Source of the DNA: DATKFM01 sp963851215
Lineage (GTDB): Bacteria; Pseudomonadota; Alphaproteobacteria; Dongiales; Dongiaceae
Length of the DNA: 64,000 nucleotides
Direction: 5' to 3'
Assembly (NCBI GenBank): GCA_963851215.1
Contig: CAWKOG010000014.1
Coordinates: 248,001-312,000 of the forward strand
Made by a program: the position numbers and the translations under genes. Shown here in pieces: positions 1 through 8,473 of this stretch (position 1 is the first letter of the stretch; every line of letters starts with the position of its first letter). The notes below the pieces were generated by a model. The model worked only from the letters and a program-made list of their open reading frames with translations. It had not been told where the DNA came from and searched no databases.

Positions 1-99
1 GTCCGGCGGTGACAGCAACGCTGCCCGATTGCCGGCAATGTCCGATTCAGATCAGGGTCGATCCGTTCGAACGATCATGTCAGGCGTAGGCGACATCAT
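1..99 (-). CDS. possible gene start running off the left edge
   Basis: A good ribosome binding site (AGGAG at 106-110, minus strand) stands before two consecutive ATG codons at 94-99. The frame reads MMSPTPDMIVRTDRP and then hits a stop after 15 codons. Given the many single-base errors in this window it may be the start of a longer protein that continues past the left edge. I do not recognise it, and the call rests mainly on the ribosome binding site. Confidence 0.2.
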
Positions 100-437
100 C
101 GAAATCTCCTCTTCGATTGCCGCACCTAAAACGAAACCCGCACAGCAAGGGCCGGCGGGTGGCCTCGCTTTAGCTGCATTTGTTAAGCGCCCGCAAGCTG
201 AATGCTCAAATCGGCGCATGGGAAACGCTAGCAAAGGCGGCGCGCTGGCGTCAATTGAAATTTATTCATCATGTTTCACCGCACCGGCGCGATCACGGAA
301 ATTGCACGGCTGGAAAGAAACGCGAACATTGGCCAGTTGACCGCGGGTAACCGGTCGGCGATAAACCGCGCGCCTTCAGGCGGAGCGTTCCACTCTCCGT
401 CCTACTTACAGATAGATAGAGGGGTCCACACCTTCCG
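100..437. other. non-coding stretch before trpS
   Basis: I find no supported gene here. A 103-codon open frame on the plus strand has no ribosome binding site, no recognisable domain and an atypical composition. In many alphaproteobacteria murJ ends just before trpS; nothing resembling a MurJ C-terminus is visible. Confidence 0.4.
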
Positions 438-1478
438 ATGAGCACGCCGTCCAAGCGCATCTTCTCGGGCGTTCAGCCCACGCATAATCTCCATCTCGGC
501 AACTATCTCGGCGCGATCAAGAACTGGGTCAAGCTGCAGGACCAGTTCGACTGCATCTATTGCGTCGTCGATATGCACGCCATCACCGTCTGGCAGGATC
601 CGAAGCTGCTGCAGCAGCAAACGCGGGAAATCGCCGCGGGCTTCGTCGCCGCCGGCGTCGATGCGCGCAAGCATATCGTCTTCAACCAGAGCCAGTCGCC
701 GGCCCATGCGCAGCTCGCCTGGATCTTCAATTGCGTGGCGCGGCTCGGCTGGCTCAACCGCATGACCCAGTTCAAGGAGAAGGCGGGCAAGGATCGCGAG
801 AACGCGTCCGTCGGTCTCTACGCCTATCCGAACCTGATGGCGGCAGACATCCTCGCCTACAAGGCGACACATGTGCCCGTGGGCGAGGATCAGAAGCAGC
901 ATCTGGAACTGGCGCGGGACATCGCGCAGAAATTCAACAACGACTTCGGCGTGAATTTCTTCCCGCTGCCGGAGCCGCAGATATTCGGCACGGCGACACG
1001 GGTGATGTCGCTGCGCGACGGCACCAAGAAGATGAGCAAGTCCGATCCCTCCGACTACAGCCGCATCAACATGACCGACGATGCCGAGGCGGTGGCGCTG
1101 AAGATCCGCAAGGCGAAGACCGATCCCCATCCCCTGCCCGGCCCCGATGCGCTCGACGACAAGGACCGCGTCATCGCCGCGCGCGAGGCGGAGCGGCCGG
1201 AGGCGTTCAACCTCCTGGGCATCTATGCAGCACTGGCTGACAAGCCGCTGAAGGATGTGCTGACGGAATTCGAGGGCAAGGAGTTCTCGTTCTTCAAGCA
1301 GGTGCTGAGCGACCTCTCCGTCGCCACCATCGGCAGGCTCGGCCATGAGATGAAGCGGCTGATGAGCGACAAAACGGAGATCGACGGCATCTTGCGCGAC
1401 GGCGCCGAGCGGGCGCGGGCGATCTCAGGGCCGATCATGCGCGAGGTCGAGGACATCGTCGGCTTCCTGCGGCCGTGA
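438..1478 (+). CDS. trpS: tryptophan--tRNA ligase
   Basis: Class I aminoacyl-tRNA synthetase that charges tRNA-Trp with tryptophan in the cytoplasm. The 346-residue protein is full length for bacterial TrpRS. The N-terminal GVQPT signature lies at residues 11-15, the HIGH-equivalent HLGN at 19-22, and the KMSKS loop at 198-202. The frame is intact, unlike many neighbours. The start ATG gives the usual short N-terminus before the Rossmann fold. It opens the conserved alphaproteobacterial run trpS / usp / nfuA, and the acetyltransferase gene follows after 7 bases, suggesting co-transcription. Confidence 0.97.
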   Translation: MSTPSKRIFSGVQPTHNLHLGNYLGAIKNWVKLQDQFDCIYCVVDMHAITVWQDPKLLQQQTREIAAGFVAAGVDARKHIVFNQSQSPAHAQLAWIFNCVARLGWLNRMTQFKEKAGKDRENASVGLYAYPNLMAADILAYKATHVPVGEDQKQHLELARDIAQKFNNDFGVNFFPLPEPQIFGTATRVMSLRDGTKKMSKSDPSDYSRINMTDDAEAVALKIRKAKTDPHPLPGPDALDDKDRVIAAREAERPEAFNLLGIYAALADKPLKDVLTEFEGKEFSFFKQVLSDLSVATIGRLGHEMKRLMSDKTEIDGILRDGAERARAISGPIMREVEDIVGFLRP

Positions 1479-1485
1479 GATAGAC

Positions 1486-1986
1486 GTGAGCGGCGGCGCG
1501 ATCAGCTTTCGATTTGCAACGCCCGATGACCGGCTGGTCCTCCAGCAGCTCTTCCACGAAGCCGAGGTCCACTATGAGGGCCACAATGCGCCATCGCGGG
1601 ACCTCGTCGCCGCCCATGTCGACCGGGATGTGATTCCCGCGCTCGCGCGCTGCGAGATCCTGCTGGCCGAATGCGATGGTGCGATGGCGGCGATGACCAG
1701 CTTTGGGCAGCTTTATCCCGCACCAAATCTCGGCGGGCAAATTCAAGTGAAGGATATCTTCGTCCGCGACGGTTTTCGCAATCGCGGCTTAGGCACGGCG
1801 ATCATCCGGCGTCTGGCCGCCCTGGCGCTGGAGCGGCGCTGCTCGCGGGTCGATTGGACGGCGGAGACAAGCAACCCGCGGGCGATCGAATTCTACGACC
1901 GGCTCGGCGTGCCCCGGGTCGAAAGCAAGGTGTATTTCCGGCTGGAAGGCGACGTACTCGCGCTATTTGCCGGCGCCGGTAAATAG
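1486..1986 (+). CDS. GNAT family N-acetyltransferase
   Basis: A 166-residue acetyl-CoA-dependent acyltransferase of unknown substrate. The acetyl-CoA pyrophosphate-binding loop is visible as RNRGLGTAII near residue 98. The C-terminal half carries the motif NPRAIEFYDRLG typical of GNAT motif B. The start is GTG, 7 bases after the trpS stop, so the two genes are probably co-transcribed. No frame break is seen. The substrate could be a small amine or a protein N-terminus; the sequence does not decide. Confidence 0.85.
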   Translation: MSGGAISFRFATPDDRLVLQQLFHEAEVHYEGHNAPSRDLVAAHVDRDVIPALARCEILLAECDGAMAAMTSFGQLYPAPNLGGQIQVKDIFVRDGFRNRGLGTAIIRRLAALALERRCSRVDWTAETSNPRAIEFYDRLGVPRVESKVYFRLEGDVLALFAGAGK

Positions 1987-2127
1987 CCGCTTACCGCCTG
2001 CGTCTCTGGCTGCTGCCGCTGGGAATGCTTGCAGTTTCAGCCCGTCGGGGCCACCTATTGCGGTGCCGCACTTACACCCGTCCGCTGGCCGGAAGGCCCG
2101 GACGGACATCTGGCAAGGGTCGACGCA

Positions 2128-3117
2128 ATGGCCGACGATGACTTCCTGATCCAGAACCCGCCGAAACAGCGGCGCTGGCTGCCGCGCCTCGGCGGCGCCG
2201 GCTGGCGGCGGACTCTGAAGTGGCTGGGCGTGATTATCGTCTTCCTCCTGGTGGTCTATTACCCGGTGGGCGCGCTCTGGATATATCAGATCGACGACGA
2301 TCCCAATTTCGGTCCCGGCGATGTCGCGCCCGGCGCCAGCCGCAGCATCGCCATGGCGGCGGCGCTGATCGACCGCGAAGTTAATCAACATGAATGGCCG
2401 GCCAATGATCCCTGGTTCCTGCCGGGCGCCGTTCTCGACAACATGCCCAACTATCAGATCGGCATCATCACGGCCTTGCGCCGCTTCGCCCAGGAGATGA
2501 CCGATCAGGTCAGCCGGGTGCGTGGATTGACCACGGCGGATCCCGATCTGGAGGCGGCGCGCAGCAGCCTGAACTACAGGCCCGATATCTGGGTGGTGGA
2601 TTTTCGTCAGTCCGTCGTCGGGGTGACGAGCTCGTCGGAGCGCATATATAGATCGGCACGCGACAACCTGCTCAATTACAACCGGCGGCTTGCTGCCGGC
2701 CAGGCTGTGTTCGAGCGGCGGGCCGACAATCTGCAATTCACCCTGGATCGTATCGCCAAGGACCTGGGCTCGGTGTCGTCCATCCTCGAACAGCAAGTGC
2801 AGAACGGCTCTCTGAAGTTCATCGATTTTGGCGCCGACAACGTGTTCTACGAGACCAAGGGCGAGCTCTACGCCTATTCCCTGATCTTGCGGGAACTCGG
2901 CGTGGATTTCGAGTCCGTCATCAAGGAACGCAACTTGACGACGGCCTGGAAGCAGATGATCGACAGCCTCGAGCTGGCCGCGCAGCTGCAGCCCTGGGTC
3001 GTGGTCAACGGCGCCCCCGACAGCGCCATTTTCCCCAGCCATCTCTCGGGCCAGGGCCTGTTCCTGCTGCGCGCCCGCACGCAATTGGGCGAGATCAGCG
3101 ATATCCTGCTGAAATAG
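2128..3117 (+). CDS. DUF2333 family inner-membrane protein
   Basis: A 329-residue protein of the DUF2333 family, function unknown. One transmembrane segment (residues about 30-50, LGVIIVFLLVVYYPVGALW) anchors it, and the remaining roughly 270 residues would lie in the periplasm. I chose ATG 2128 (MADDDFLIQ) over an upstream in-frame ATG at 2029, because the extra 33 residues look like translated intergenic DNA and AAGGGT sits just before 2128. It precedes the TauE gene by about 100 bases. The family assignment rests on overall resemblance, for example the WPANDPWFLPGAVLDNMPNY region. Confidence 0.8.
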   Translation: MADDDFLIQNPPKQRRWLPRLGGAGWRRTLKWLGVIIVFLLVVYYPVGALWIYQIDDDPNFGPGDVAPGASRSIAMAAALIDREVNQHEWPANDPWFLPGAVLDNMPNYQIGIITALRRFAQEMTDQVSRVRGLTTADPDLEAARSSLNYRPDIWVVDFRQSVVGVTSSSERIYRSARDNLLNYNRRLAAGQAVFERRADNLQFTLDRIAKDLGSVSSILEQQVQNGSLKFIDFGADNVFYETKGELYAYSLILRELGVDFESVIKERNLTTAWKQMIDSLELAAQLQPWVVVNGAPDSAIFPSHLSGQGLFLLRARTQLGEISDILLK

Positions 3118-3216
3118 GTGCGGATTCGACTCCGGCCCGGCGGGATACACTTTCAAGCCTAGCGGTCGGCGTGTAAGTTCAGGGCATAGCGTCCGCCTGC
3201 CCAAGCGCCCGGTTTC

Positions 3217-4131
3217 ATGCAGATCTACCTGCCGATCGCCGAAGTTTCGGTCAACATCCTCCTGCTACTCACCATGGGCGCGGCGGTTGGATTCCTCTCC
3301 GGCCTGTTCGGCGTGGGTGGCGGCTTCCTGATGACGCCGCTGCTGATCTTCGCTGGCGTGCCTCCGGCGGTGGTGGTCGGCACCTCGGCCAGCCAGATCG
3401 TCGCCTCCTCGGTCTCCGGCGTGCTGGCCCATTGGAGCCGCGGCAACGTGGACTTCAAGATGGGGCTGGTGCTGCTGGTCGGCGGCTTCCTGGGCTCGAG
3501 CTTCGGCGTCTTGCTCTTCACCGTGCTGAAGCAGATCGGCCAGATCGACCTGGTGATCACCCTGTCTTATGTCGTGCTGTTGAGCATCATCGGCGTGCTG
3601 ATGCTGGTGGAGGCCACCCGCGCCTTCCTGCGCCGGCGCAGCTTGACCGCGCCGCTGCGCAAGCTGCATCAGCATACCTGGGTGCATGGCCTGCCGTTCA
3701 AGATGCGCTTCCGCCAGTCGCGGCTCTATATCAGCGCGCTGCTGCCCATGGCCATCGGCTTCATCGTTGGCATCCTGGTGGCGATCATGGGCGTGGGCGG
3801 CGGCTTCGTCATGGTGCCGGCGATGATCTATCTCCTGGGCATGCCGACCCGAGCGGTGGCCGGCACCTCGCTGTTCCAGATCATCTTCGTCACCGCCAAC
3901 GTCACCTTTCTGCAGGCGGTGCAGAACCACACCGTGGATATCGTGCTGGCGCTGCTGCTGATCGTCGGCGGCGTCATCGGCGCCCAGCTCGGCGGCCGCA
4001 TGAGCAACCGGGTGCCGGCCGAACAGCTCCGCATCCTGCTGGCGGTGCTGATCCTGGCCCTGGGCGCGCGGCTGGCCTTCGAGCTGGTGGCGACGCCTGA
4101 GGATGTCTACAGCATCGTGGTGGAGAAGTGA
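3217..4131 (+). CDS. TauE/SafE family sulfite/organosulfur exporter
   Basis: A 304-residue polytopic membrane protein of the TauE/SafE (DUF81) family, proposed exporters of sulfite, sulfoacetate and related anions. Two repeated halves are visible, each starting with a Gly-rich signature: GLFGVGGGFLMTPLL near residue 28 and IMGVGGGFVMVPAM near residue 190. About eight hydrophobic helices are present. The frame is intact. It is followed 6 bases later by an Alph_Pro_TM protein, and then by a universal stress protein. That arrangement recurs in alphaproteobacteria and suggests the three act together at the inner membrane. The substrate is not evident. Confidence 0.9.
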   Translation: MQIYLPIAEVSVNILLLLTMGAAVGFLSGLFGVGGGFLMTPLLIFAGVPPAVVVGTSASQIVASSVSGVLAHWSRGNVDFKMGLVLLVGGFLGSSFGVLLFTVLKQIGQIDLVITLSYVVLLSIIGVLMLVEATRAFLRRRSLTAPLRKLHQHTWVHGLPFKMRFRQSRLYISALLPMAIGFIVGILVAIMGVGGGFVMVPAMIYLLGMPTRAVAGTSLFQIIFVTANVTFLQAVQNHTVDIVLALLLIVGGVIGAQLGGRMSNRVPAEQLRILLAVLILALGARLAFELVATPEDVYSIVVEK

Positions 4132-4137
4132 CTGCCG

Positions 4138-4897
4138 ATGCGCCGCTTCTGGCACCGTTGCGGAATGGCGCTGCCGGCCTGGGCCCTGGTCCTGGTCGGT
4201 CTTGCCGGGGCCGGCTCCGGCGCAGGAGTTGCTGTTCGACTGGTCGCCGCACCGGATCCAGATCACCTCCGATTTCACCGGCGCCCCTGTCATCGTCTTC
4301 GGCGTCGTCGACGGGCCCGGCGACGTGATCGTGGTGGTGCGCGGGCCGACCGACAGCGTCAGCGTGCGCCGCAAGCGCCGCTTCGCCGGCATCTGGATCA
4401 ATCGCGACGAAGTCGAGTTCGATGACGTGCCTGCCTATTATGCGGTGGCCAGCAGCCGGCCGCTGAACGAGATCCTCAGCGAAGAGACCCTGAAGCAGCG
4501 GCAGATCGGCATCGAGACGCTGCAGCTGATCAGCGCCGACGGCGACGAAGACGCCGATCTCTTTCGCCAGGCCCTGGTGGAACGGCGCCAGGCGGCCGGC
4601 CTCTACAGCCGCGAACCCGGCAGCGTGAAGCTGGTGGGCAGCGCGCCGCGGCTGTTCCGCGCCAATTTCTTCTTCCCCGCCAGCGCGGCTGTCGGCTCCT
4701 ACCGCATCGAGACGATCCTGGTCCGCGACGGCGCGATCGCCAAGGCGCAGAGCATCGCTCTGCCGCTCAGCCAGGAAGGGCGGGTCGCCGACGTCACCCT
4801 GTGGGCCCATGAGCAGGCCCCCGCCTATGGCCTGATTGCGATCATCCTGTCGCTGCTGTCGGGCTGGGCCGCCCACCTTCTGTTCCGGAGGCTATAA
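4138..4897 (+). CDS. Alph_Pro_TM / TIGR02186 family protein (frameshifted)
   Basis: About 252 residues once repaired; the family is of unknown function and often follows a TauE/SafE exporter. An N-terminal signal peptide (MRRFWHRCGMALPAWALVLV) is read in one frame. The rest (QELLFDWSPHRIQITSDF onward) is read one base later. A spare G in the GGGG run near 4207-4212 would explain this, because removing it gives a natural cleavage region AGPAPAQ. A beta-rich periplasmic domain follows, then one C-terminal transmembrane helix near the end (GLIAIILSLLSGWAAHLLF). It sits 6 bases after the exporter and 5 bases before usp. A role as a periplasmic partner of the exporter is inference. Confidence 0.8.
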
Positions 4898-4902
4898 CCG
4901 TC

Positions 4903-5394
4903 ATGACTGAAGCACCTGACGCCGACAAGGCGATCAACCGCATCTTCCTGGTCGTGGTCGATGAATCGGCGGAATTGAAGGTGGCGCTGCGCTATGCCTG
5001 CATCCGCGCCCGCAAGACCGGCGGCCGGGTGGCGCTGCTGGCGGTGGTAGAGCCCGCGGAGGCGCAGCAATGGATGGGGGTCAACGAATTGATGCGGGAG
5101 GAGGCGCGAATGGCGGCGGAGCAGATCCTGCAGAAAGTCGCCGCCGACGTGCAGAAGACCTCGAACGCCATGCCGATCCTCTGCATCCGCGAAGGCAACC
5201 GGCGCGACGAGCTATTGAAGCTGATCGACGAGGAGCCCTCGATCTCCATCCTGGTGCTGGGGGCGGCCACCGGCGCCAAGGGGCCGGGACCCCTGGTTTC
5301 AGCGCTCACCACCAAGTTCGTCGGCAAGCTGCGGGTCCCCATCACCCTGGTCCCAGGCAACCTGTCGCTGGAGGACATCGACGCCATTGCGTGA
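4903..5394 (+). CDS. universal stress protein family
   Basis: A 163-residue UspA-domain protein with an alpha/beta nucleotide-binding fold. It opens with a beta strand (IFLVVVDESAEL) and ends with the GSVGPGPLV-like anion-binding loop (here GAKGPGPLVSALT) followed by VPITLVPGN. The physiological role is unknown. Its place between trpS and nfuA is conserved in alphaproteobacteria. Its last 96 bases overlap the convergent minus-strand gene ending at 5299. Confidence 0.88.
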   Translation: MTEAPDADKAINRIFLVVVDESAELKVALRYACIRARKTGGRVALLAVVEPAEAQQWMGVNELMREEARMAAEQILQKVAADVQKTSNAMPILCIREGNRRDELLKLIDEEPSISILVLGAATGAKGPGPLVSALTTKFVGKLRVPITLVPGNLSLEDIDAIA

Positions 5395-5823
5395 GGCCGT
5401 GATCTCCCGGCAGTCCACATCGGGGGCGGCTGCGCCGTCGCGCTTCAGGATCAGCGCCTCCTGGCCCACCTGGTCCGGATTGTCGCTGGTCCAGACGCCG
5501 CACCAGATGCCGGCCCCGGCCTGCTCATAGAGCACGATATTGGCATTGGTGAAGCCGGCCCCGACAAAGGCGAAGGCCAGCCCTTTGCCATAGGCCAAGC
5601 CCCGTCCCCTGTAGGTGTCCTTGCCGATCTGCCAAAGAATCTCGTAGGTCTTGCCGGCGGCACTGATCTGGGCGACGCCTTCATAGGCCCTGCCGCCCTG
5701 ACTGGTGCCCTTGACGATATAGAGACCGGCAACGCTGTCGTCGGCGCGGCCAAGCTGCGGCGGGACGCAAAGCGAGGCCGCAAGCAATGCAACGGTAGCC
5801 AGCCGTGGAAGACCGGTTTGCAT
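5299..5823 (-). CDS. secreted hypothetical protein
   Basis: A protein of up to 174 residues with a clear signal peptide (MQTGLPRLATVALLAASLCV, cleavage after about residue 27, near GRADD). The mature part is beta-rich and Gly-rich (SVAGLYIVKGTSQGGRAYEG). I do not recognise a named family, and no catalytic motif is visible. The start ATG has AAGGGA upstream. The frame runs 96 bases into the end of the universal stress gene, which is unusual. Residues after about 140 look less natural, so a frame error near 5395-5430 may hide an earlier stop. It follows the cyclase gene by 20 bases on the same strand, so the pair is probably one operon. Confidence 0.6.
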   Translation of the reverse strand: MQTGLPRLATVALLAASLCVPPQLGRADDSVAGLYIVKGTSQGGRAYEGVAQISAAGKTYEILWQIGKDTYRGRGLAYGKGLAFAFVGAGFTNANIVLYEQAGAGIWCGVWTSDNPDQVGQEALILKRDGAAAPDVDCREITASRNGVDVLQRQVAWDQGDGDPQLADELGGER

Positions 5824-5843
5824 GTCGAAATCCCTTTGTGACG

Positions 5844-7091
5844 TTACGCGTTCACGGCATCGAGCTGACGTTCCGCCAGCTCCGGCAGCGTGTAGATCTC
5901 CTGCGGCGCCGCCACGCCGCGCAGCCGGTGCAGGCCGATGGAACGCAGCGTGGAGCCGCAGGGCGAGGCGAACGGCGCCGAGGTCAGCAGCGGATAATGC
6001 AAGTCGCGGCACAGGTTTTCGATCCGCGACACCAGATTCACCGCCGGCCCGGTGATGGTGAAATCCAGCCGCTCGGCTGCGCCAACATTGCCATACATGA
6101 CGCTGCCGATATGCAGTGCGATGCCCACTTCGAGAAGCGGCTTGCCGGAAGCCTGTCGGCTGGCATTGAGTTCTTTGAGCGCCGCAAGGGATTCCAGCGC
6201 CGCCTTGAGCGCGGTGTTGCAGGCGCGGTCCCGGTCCAGATCGTCCTTGATCGGGAAGATCGCCAGGAAACCGTCGCCGATGAACTTCAGCACCTCGCCC
6301 TCGTGGCGATGCACCGGGCCGCTCATGCAATCGAAATAATCATTGAGCAGCAGCACCACGTCCTGCGGCGACATGCCTTCGGTGATGGCGGTGAAGCTGC
6401 GGAGGTCGCAGTACCAGAGCGCTGCGGCGATGCTGTCCACATCGCCCCGCTTGATCCGCCCTTCCAGCACGCGGCGGCCGGCATTGCGGCCGAGATAGAC
6501 CTCCAGCAGCATGCCGGCGGTTCGCTTGGTCTGCTTGATGTCGAGCACCAGAGACAGCACCGGCATCAGGCGCCGGATCACCGTCACGTCCCGTTCGGTG
6601 AAACCGCCGGGCCGGTCGGTGGAAACGCTGAAGCTGTTGGGCCGCTTGCCGGAGGAGCGCAGCGGCAGCAGCAGCACGTCGGTCATGCCCTCCTGCTGCA
6701 GATCGCGCATGATCGGGAAATCCAGCACCGCCTCCGGTCCCTCGAGCCGCCGGCGGATTTCCGGTGCGCCGTCATGGATCACCTTGATCGGACTGTCCAG
6801 GTACACCGCGCTGGTGACGATATCATGGCCGCGCTGGATTTCCTGGGCGGCGGCCTGACCGCGGTACCAGAGATAGCCGATGGCGAAGAGCTGGGGATGG
6901 AGCGTACGGGTGCCGACCTGGATGCGCGCGATCGGCAATCCGGCCTTGTTCAGCCGGGCGCCCAGTTCGCCGATCATCATGTCGGTCGATGGCACGGCGG
7001 GGGCCTCGGTCAGCAGCCAGTCCACCAGCGGGTCGGCGCAATCGATGACCGGCGCCGGCGGGGCCGTGACGGCCTGTGGGGGTCTGCCCAT
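5844..7091 (-). CDS. class III adenylate/guanylate cyclase
   Basis: A 415-residue protein. The C-terminal half is a class III nucleotidyl cyclase catalytic domain: CDLRSFTAITEG carries the first metal-binding Asp, and KFIGDGFLAIF carries the second. TGPAVNLVSRIE is the conserved purine and transition-state region. The first roughly 190 residues form a sensor-like domain without transmembrane helices; it may be GAF-like, but I cannot assign it. The start was set at ATG 7091 (MGRPPQAV) rather than an upstream ATG, because the extra 26 residues read as leader DNA. It is divergent from nfuA and precedes the secreted protein. Whether the product is cAMP or cGMP is not decided. Confidence 0.9.
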   Translation of the reverse strand: MGRPPQAVTAPPAPVIDCADPLVDWLLTEAPAVPSTDMMIGELGARLNKAGLPIARIQVGTRTLHPQLFAIGYLWYRGQAAAQEIQRGHDIVTSAVYLDSPIKVIHDGAPEIRRRLEGPEAVLDFPIMRDLQQEGMTDVLLLPLRSSGKRPNSFSVSTDRPGGFTERDVTVIRRLMPVLSLVLDIKQTKRTAGMLLEVYLGRNAGRRVLEGRIKRGDVDSIAAALWYCDLRSFTAITEGMSPQDVVLLLNDYFDCMSGPVHRHEGEVLKFIGDGFLAIFPIKDDLDRDRACNTALKAALESLAALKELNASRQASGKPLLEVGIALHIGSVMYGNVGAAERLDFTITGPAVNLVSRIENLCRDLHYPLLTSAPFASPCGSTLRSIGLHRLRGVAAPQEIYTLPELAERQLDAVNA

Positions 7092-7218
7092 GGCGTTTCG
7101 AATCGTCCTTATGTAACAAAACGATAAAGCTTGACGTTGAAGATAGGCGCGGATTGCACCATGTTCCACTCACAATCTCATGTAAGGCGCCGGGTGGGCG
7201 CGCGAAAGGGCTGCTGCC

Positions 7219-7770
7219 ATGTTCATCCAGACGGAAGAGACCCCAAATCCCCAGACCCTGAAATTCATTCCGGGCCGCGAAGTGATGGCCGAGGGTACCC
7301 TGCACATGCCCGATGCCGAGGCCGCCAAGCGCTCGCCCCTGGCCGAACGGCTGTTTCAGGTCGAGGGCGTCAACGGGGTCTTCCTGGGCAGCGATTTCAT
7401 CAGCGTCACCAAGCTCGACGCAAAGGAATGGTACCTGCTGAAGCCCGCCGTACTGGGCATCATCATGGAGCATTTCACCGCCAACCGGCCGGTGGTGCTT
7501 GAAGGCGCCGAATCGACCGGTGAAACCGAAGGCGAAGACACGGAGATCGTCTCCCAGATCAAGGAACTGATTAACACGCGCGTGCGCCCGGCGGTGGCCC
7601 AGGACGGCGGCGATATCGTCTTCCGCGGCTTCGAGCAGGGCGTCGTCTTCCTGCATATGCAGGGCGCCTGCTCCGGCTGCCCGAGTTCGACGGCGACTCT
7701 GCGCATGGGCATCGAGAACATGCTCAAGCATTACATCCCGGAAGTCACGGCGGTGCGGGCGGTCCAGTAG
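7219..7770 (+). CDS. nfuA: NifU-type Fe-S cluster scaffold/carrier
   Basis: A 183-residue protein that carries [4Fe-4S] clusters to target apoproteins. The N-terminal Nfu_N domain (MFIQTEETPNPQTLKFIPG) is joined to a C-terminal NifU-like domain. That domain has the cluster-binding CSGCPSS motif, with cysteines at residues 151 and 154. Length and domain order match alphaproteobacterial and mitochondrial NFU1-type proteins. It is divergent from the cyclase gene and lies in the conserved trpS-usp-nfuA-tsaB neighbourhood. The frame is intact. Confidence 0.95.
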   Translation: MFIQTEETPNPQTLKFIPGREVMAEGTLHMPDAEAAKRSPLAERLFQVEGVNGVFLGSDFISVTKLDAKEWYLLKPAVLGIIMEHFTANRPVVLEGAESTGETEGEDTEIVSQIKELINTRVRPAVAQDGGDIVFRGFEQGVVFLHMQGACSGCPSSTATLRMGIENMLKHYIPEVTAVRAVQ

Positions 7771-7823
7771 CCCGGCAAACCTATTCACCCTTGAATGGTC
7801 GGCGCAGTCAGGCGGGGGCAGCC

Positions 7824-8444
7824 ATGAGCGTTATCGACGATCAATTGCCGCCGGCCGCCAAGATCGTCGGCGACGCGGCCATGGACCGCATCTTCCGCCT
7901 GGCGCGGACTCACCGGTCCTGGAACGGCGATCCCGTCAGCGACGTGGTGCTGGCCGCGGTCTATGAACTGGCGCGCATGCCGCCCACCAGCGCCAATTGC
8001 AGCCCGATGCGGGTGCTGTTCCTGAAGTCGAAAGAGGCCAAGGAACGGCTGCGCCCGGTTCTGTCGGAAGGCAATGTGAAGCAGACCATGGCGGCGCCGA
8101 TTACTGCCGTCATCGCCTACGACATGCAGTTCTATGAATTGCTGCCGCGCCTCTGGCCGTTCGCCGATGCGCGCAAGTGGTTTGCCGGCAAGGAGGCGCT
8201 GATCAAGGAAACCGCGCTGCGCAACGGCTCGCTCCAGGGCGCCTATCTGATCCTCGCCGCCCGGGCTCTGGGCCTGGATTGCGGGCCGATGTCGGGCTTC
8301 GACAATGCCAAGCTCGATGCGGAGTTTTTTCCGGATGGCCGCTGGAAGTCGAACTTCCTCTGCAATCTCGGCTATGGCGACGGCCAGAACATGAAGCCGC
8401 GGGCGCCGCGGCTGGACTTCGACGAAGCCTGCCAGATACTCTGA
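7824..8444 (+). CDS. malonic semialdehyde reductase-like nitroreductase
   Basis: A 206-residue flavin-dependent oxidoreductase of the nitroreductase superfamily, closest in pattern to RutE / HadB. These reduce malonic semialdehyde to 3-hydroxypropionate, in E. coli as part of uracil degradation. The FMN-binding HRSWNGDPV and MPPTSANCSPMR segments are present, as is GPMSGFDNAKLD. I chose ATG 7824 because a GGGGG Shine-Dalgarno precedes it; the upstream in-frame start adds only 11 poor residues. No other rut genes are nearby, so its role here is uncertain. Confidence 0.85.
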   Translation: MSVIDDQLPPAAKIVGDAAMDRIFRLARTHRSWNGDPVSDVVLAAVYELARMPPTSANCSPMRVLFLKSKEAKERLRPVLSEGNVKQTMAAPITAVIAYDMQFYELLPRLWPFADARKWFAGKEALIKETALRNGSLQGAYLILAARALGLDCGPMSGFDNAKLDAEFFPDGRWKSNFLCNLGYGDGQNMKPRAPRLDFDEACQIL

Positions 8445-8473
8445 GCGGGCCCCCGGATTACAGACTCGCGGCC

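Noticed and set aside
402..1346. Long open frame antisense to trpS
   Set aside because: It mirrors an intact, clearly homologous trpS. Long antisense frames are expected at this GC content, and it has no ribosome binding site or recognisable domain.
3265..4401. His- and Gln-rich frame antisense to the TauE exporter
   Set aside because: It is a shadow of a well-supported membrane protein gene and shows no domain.
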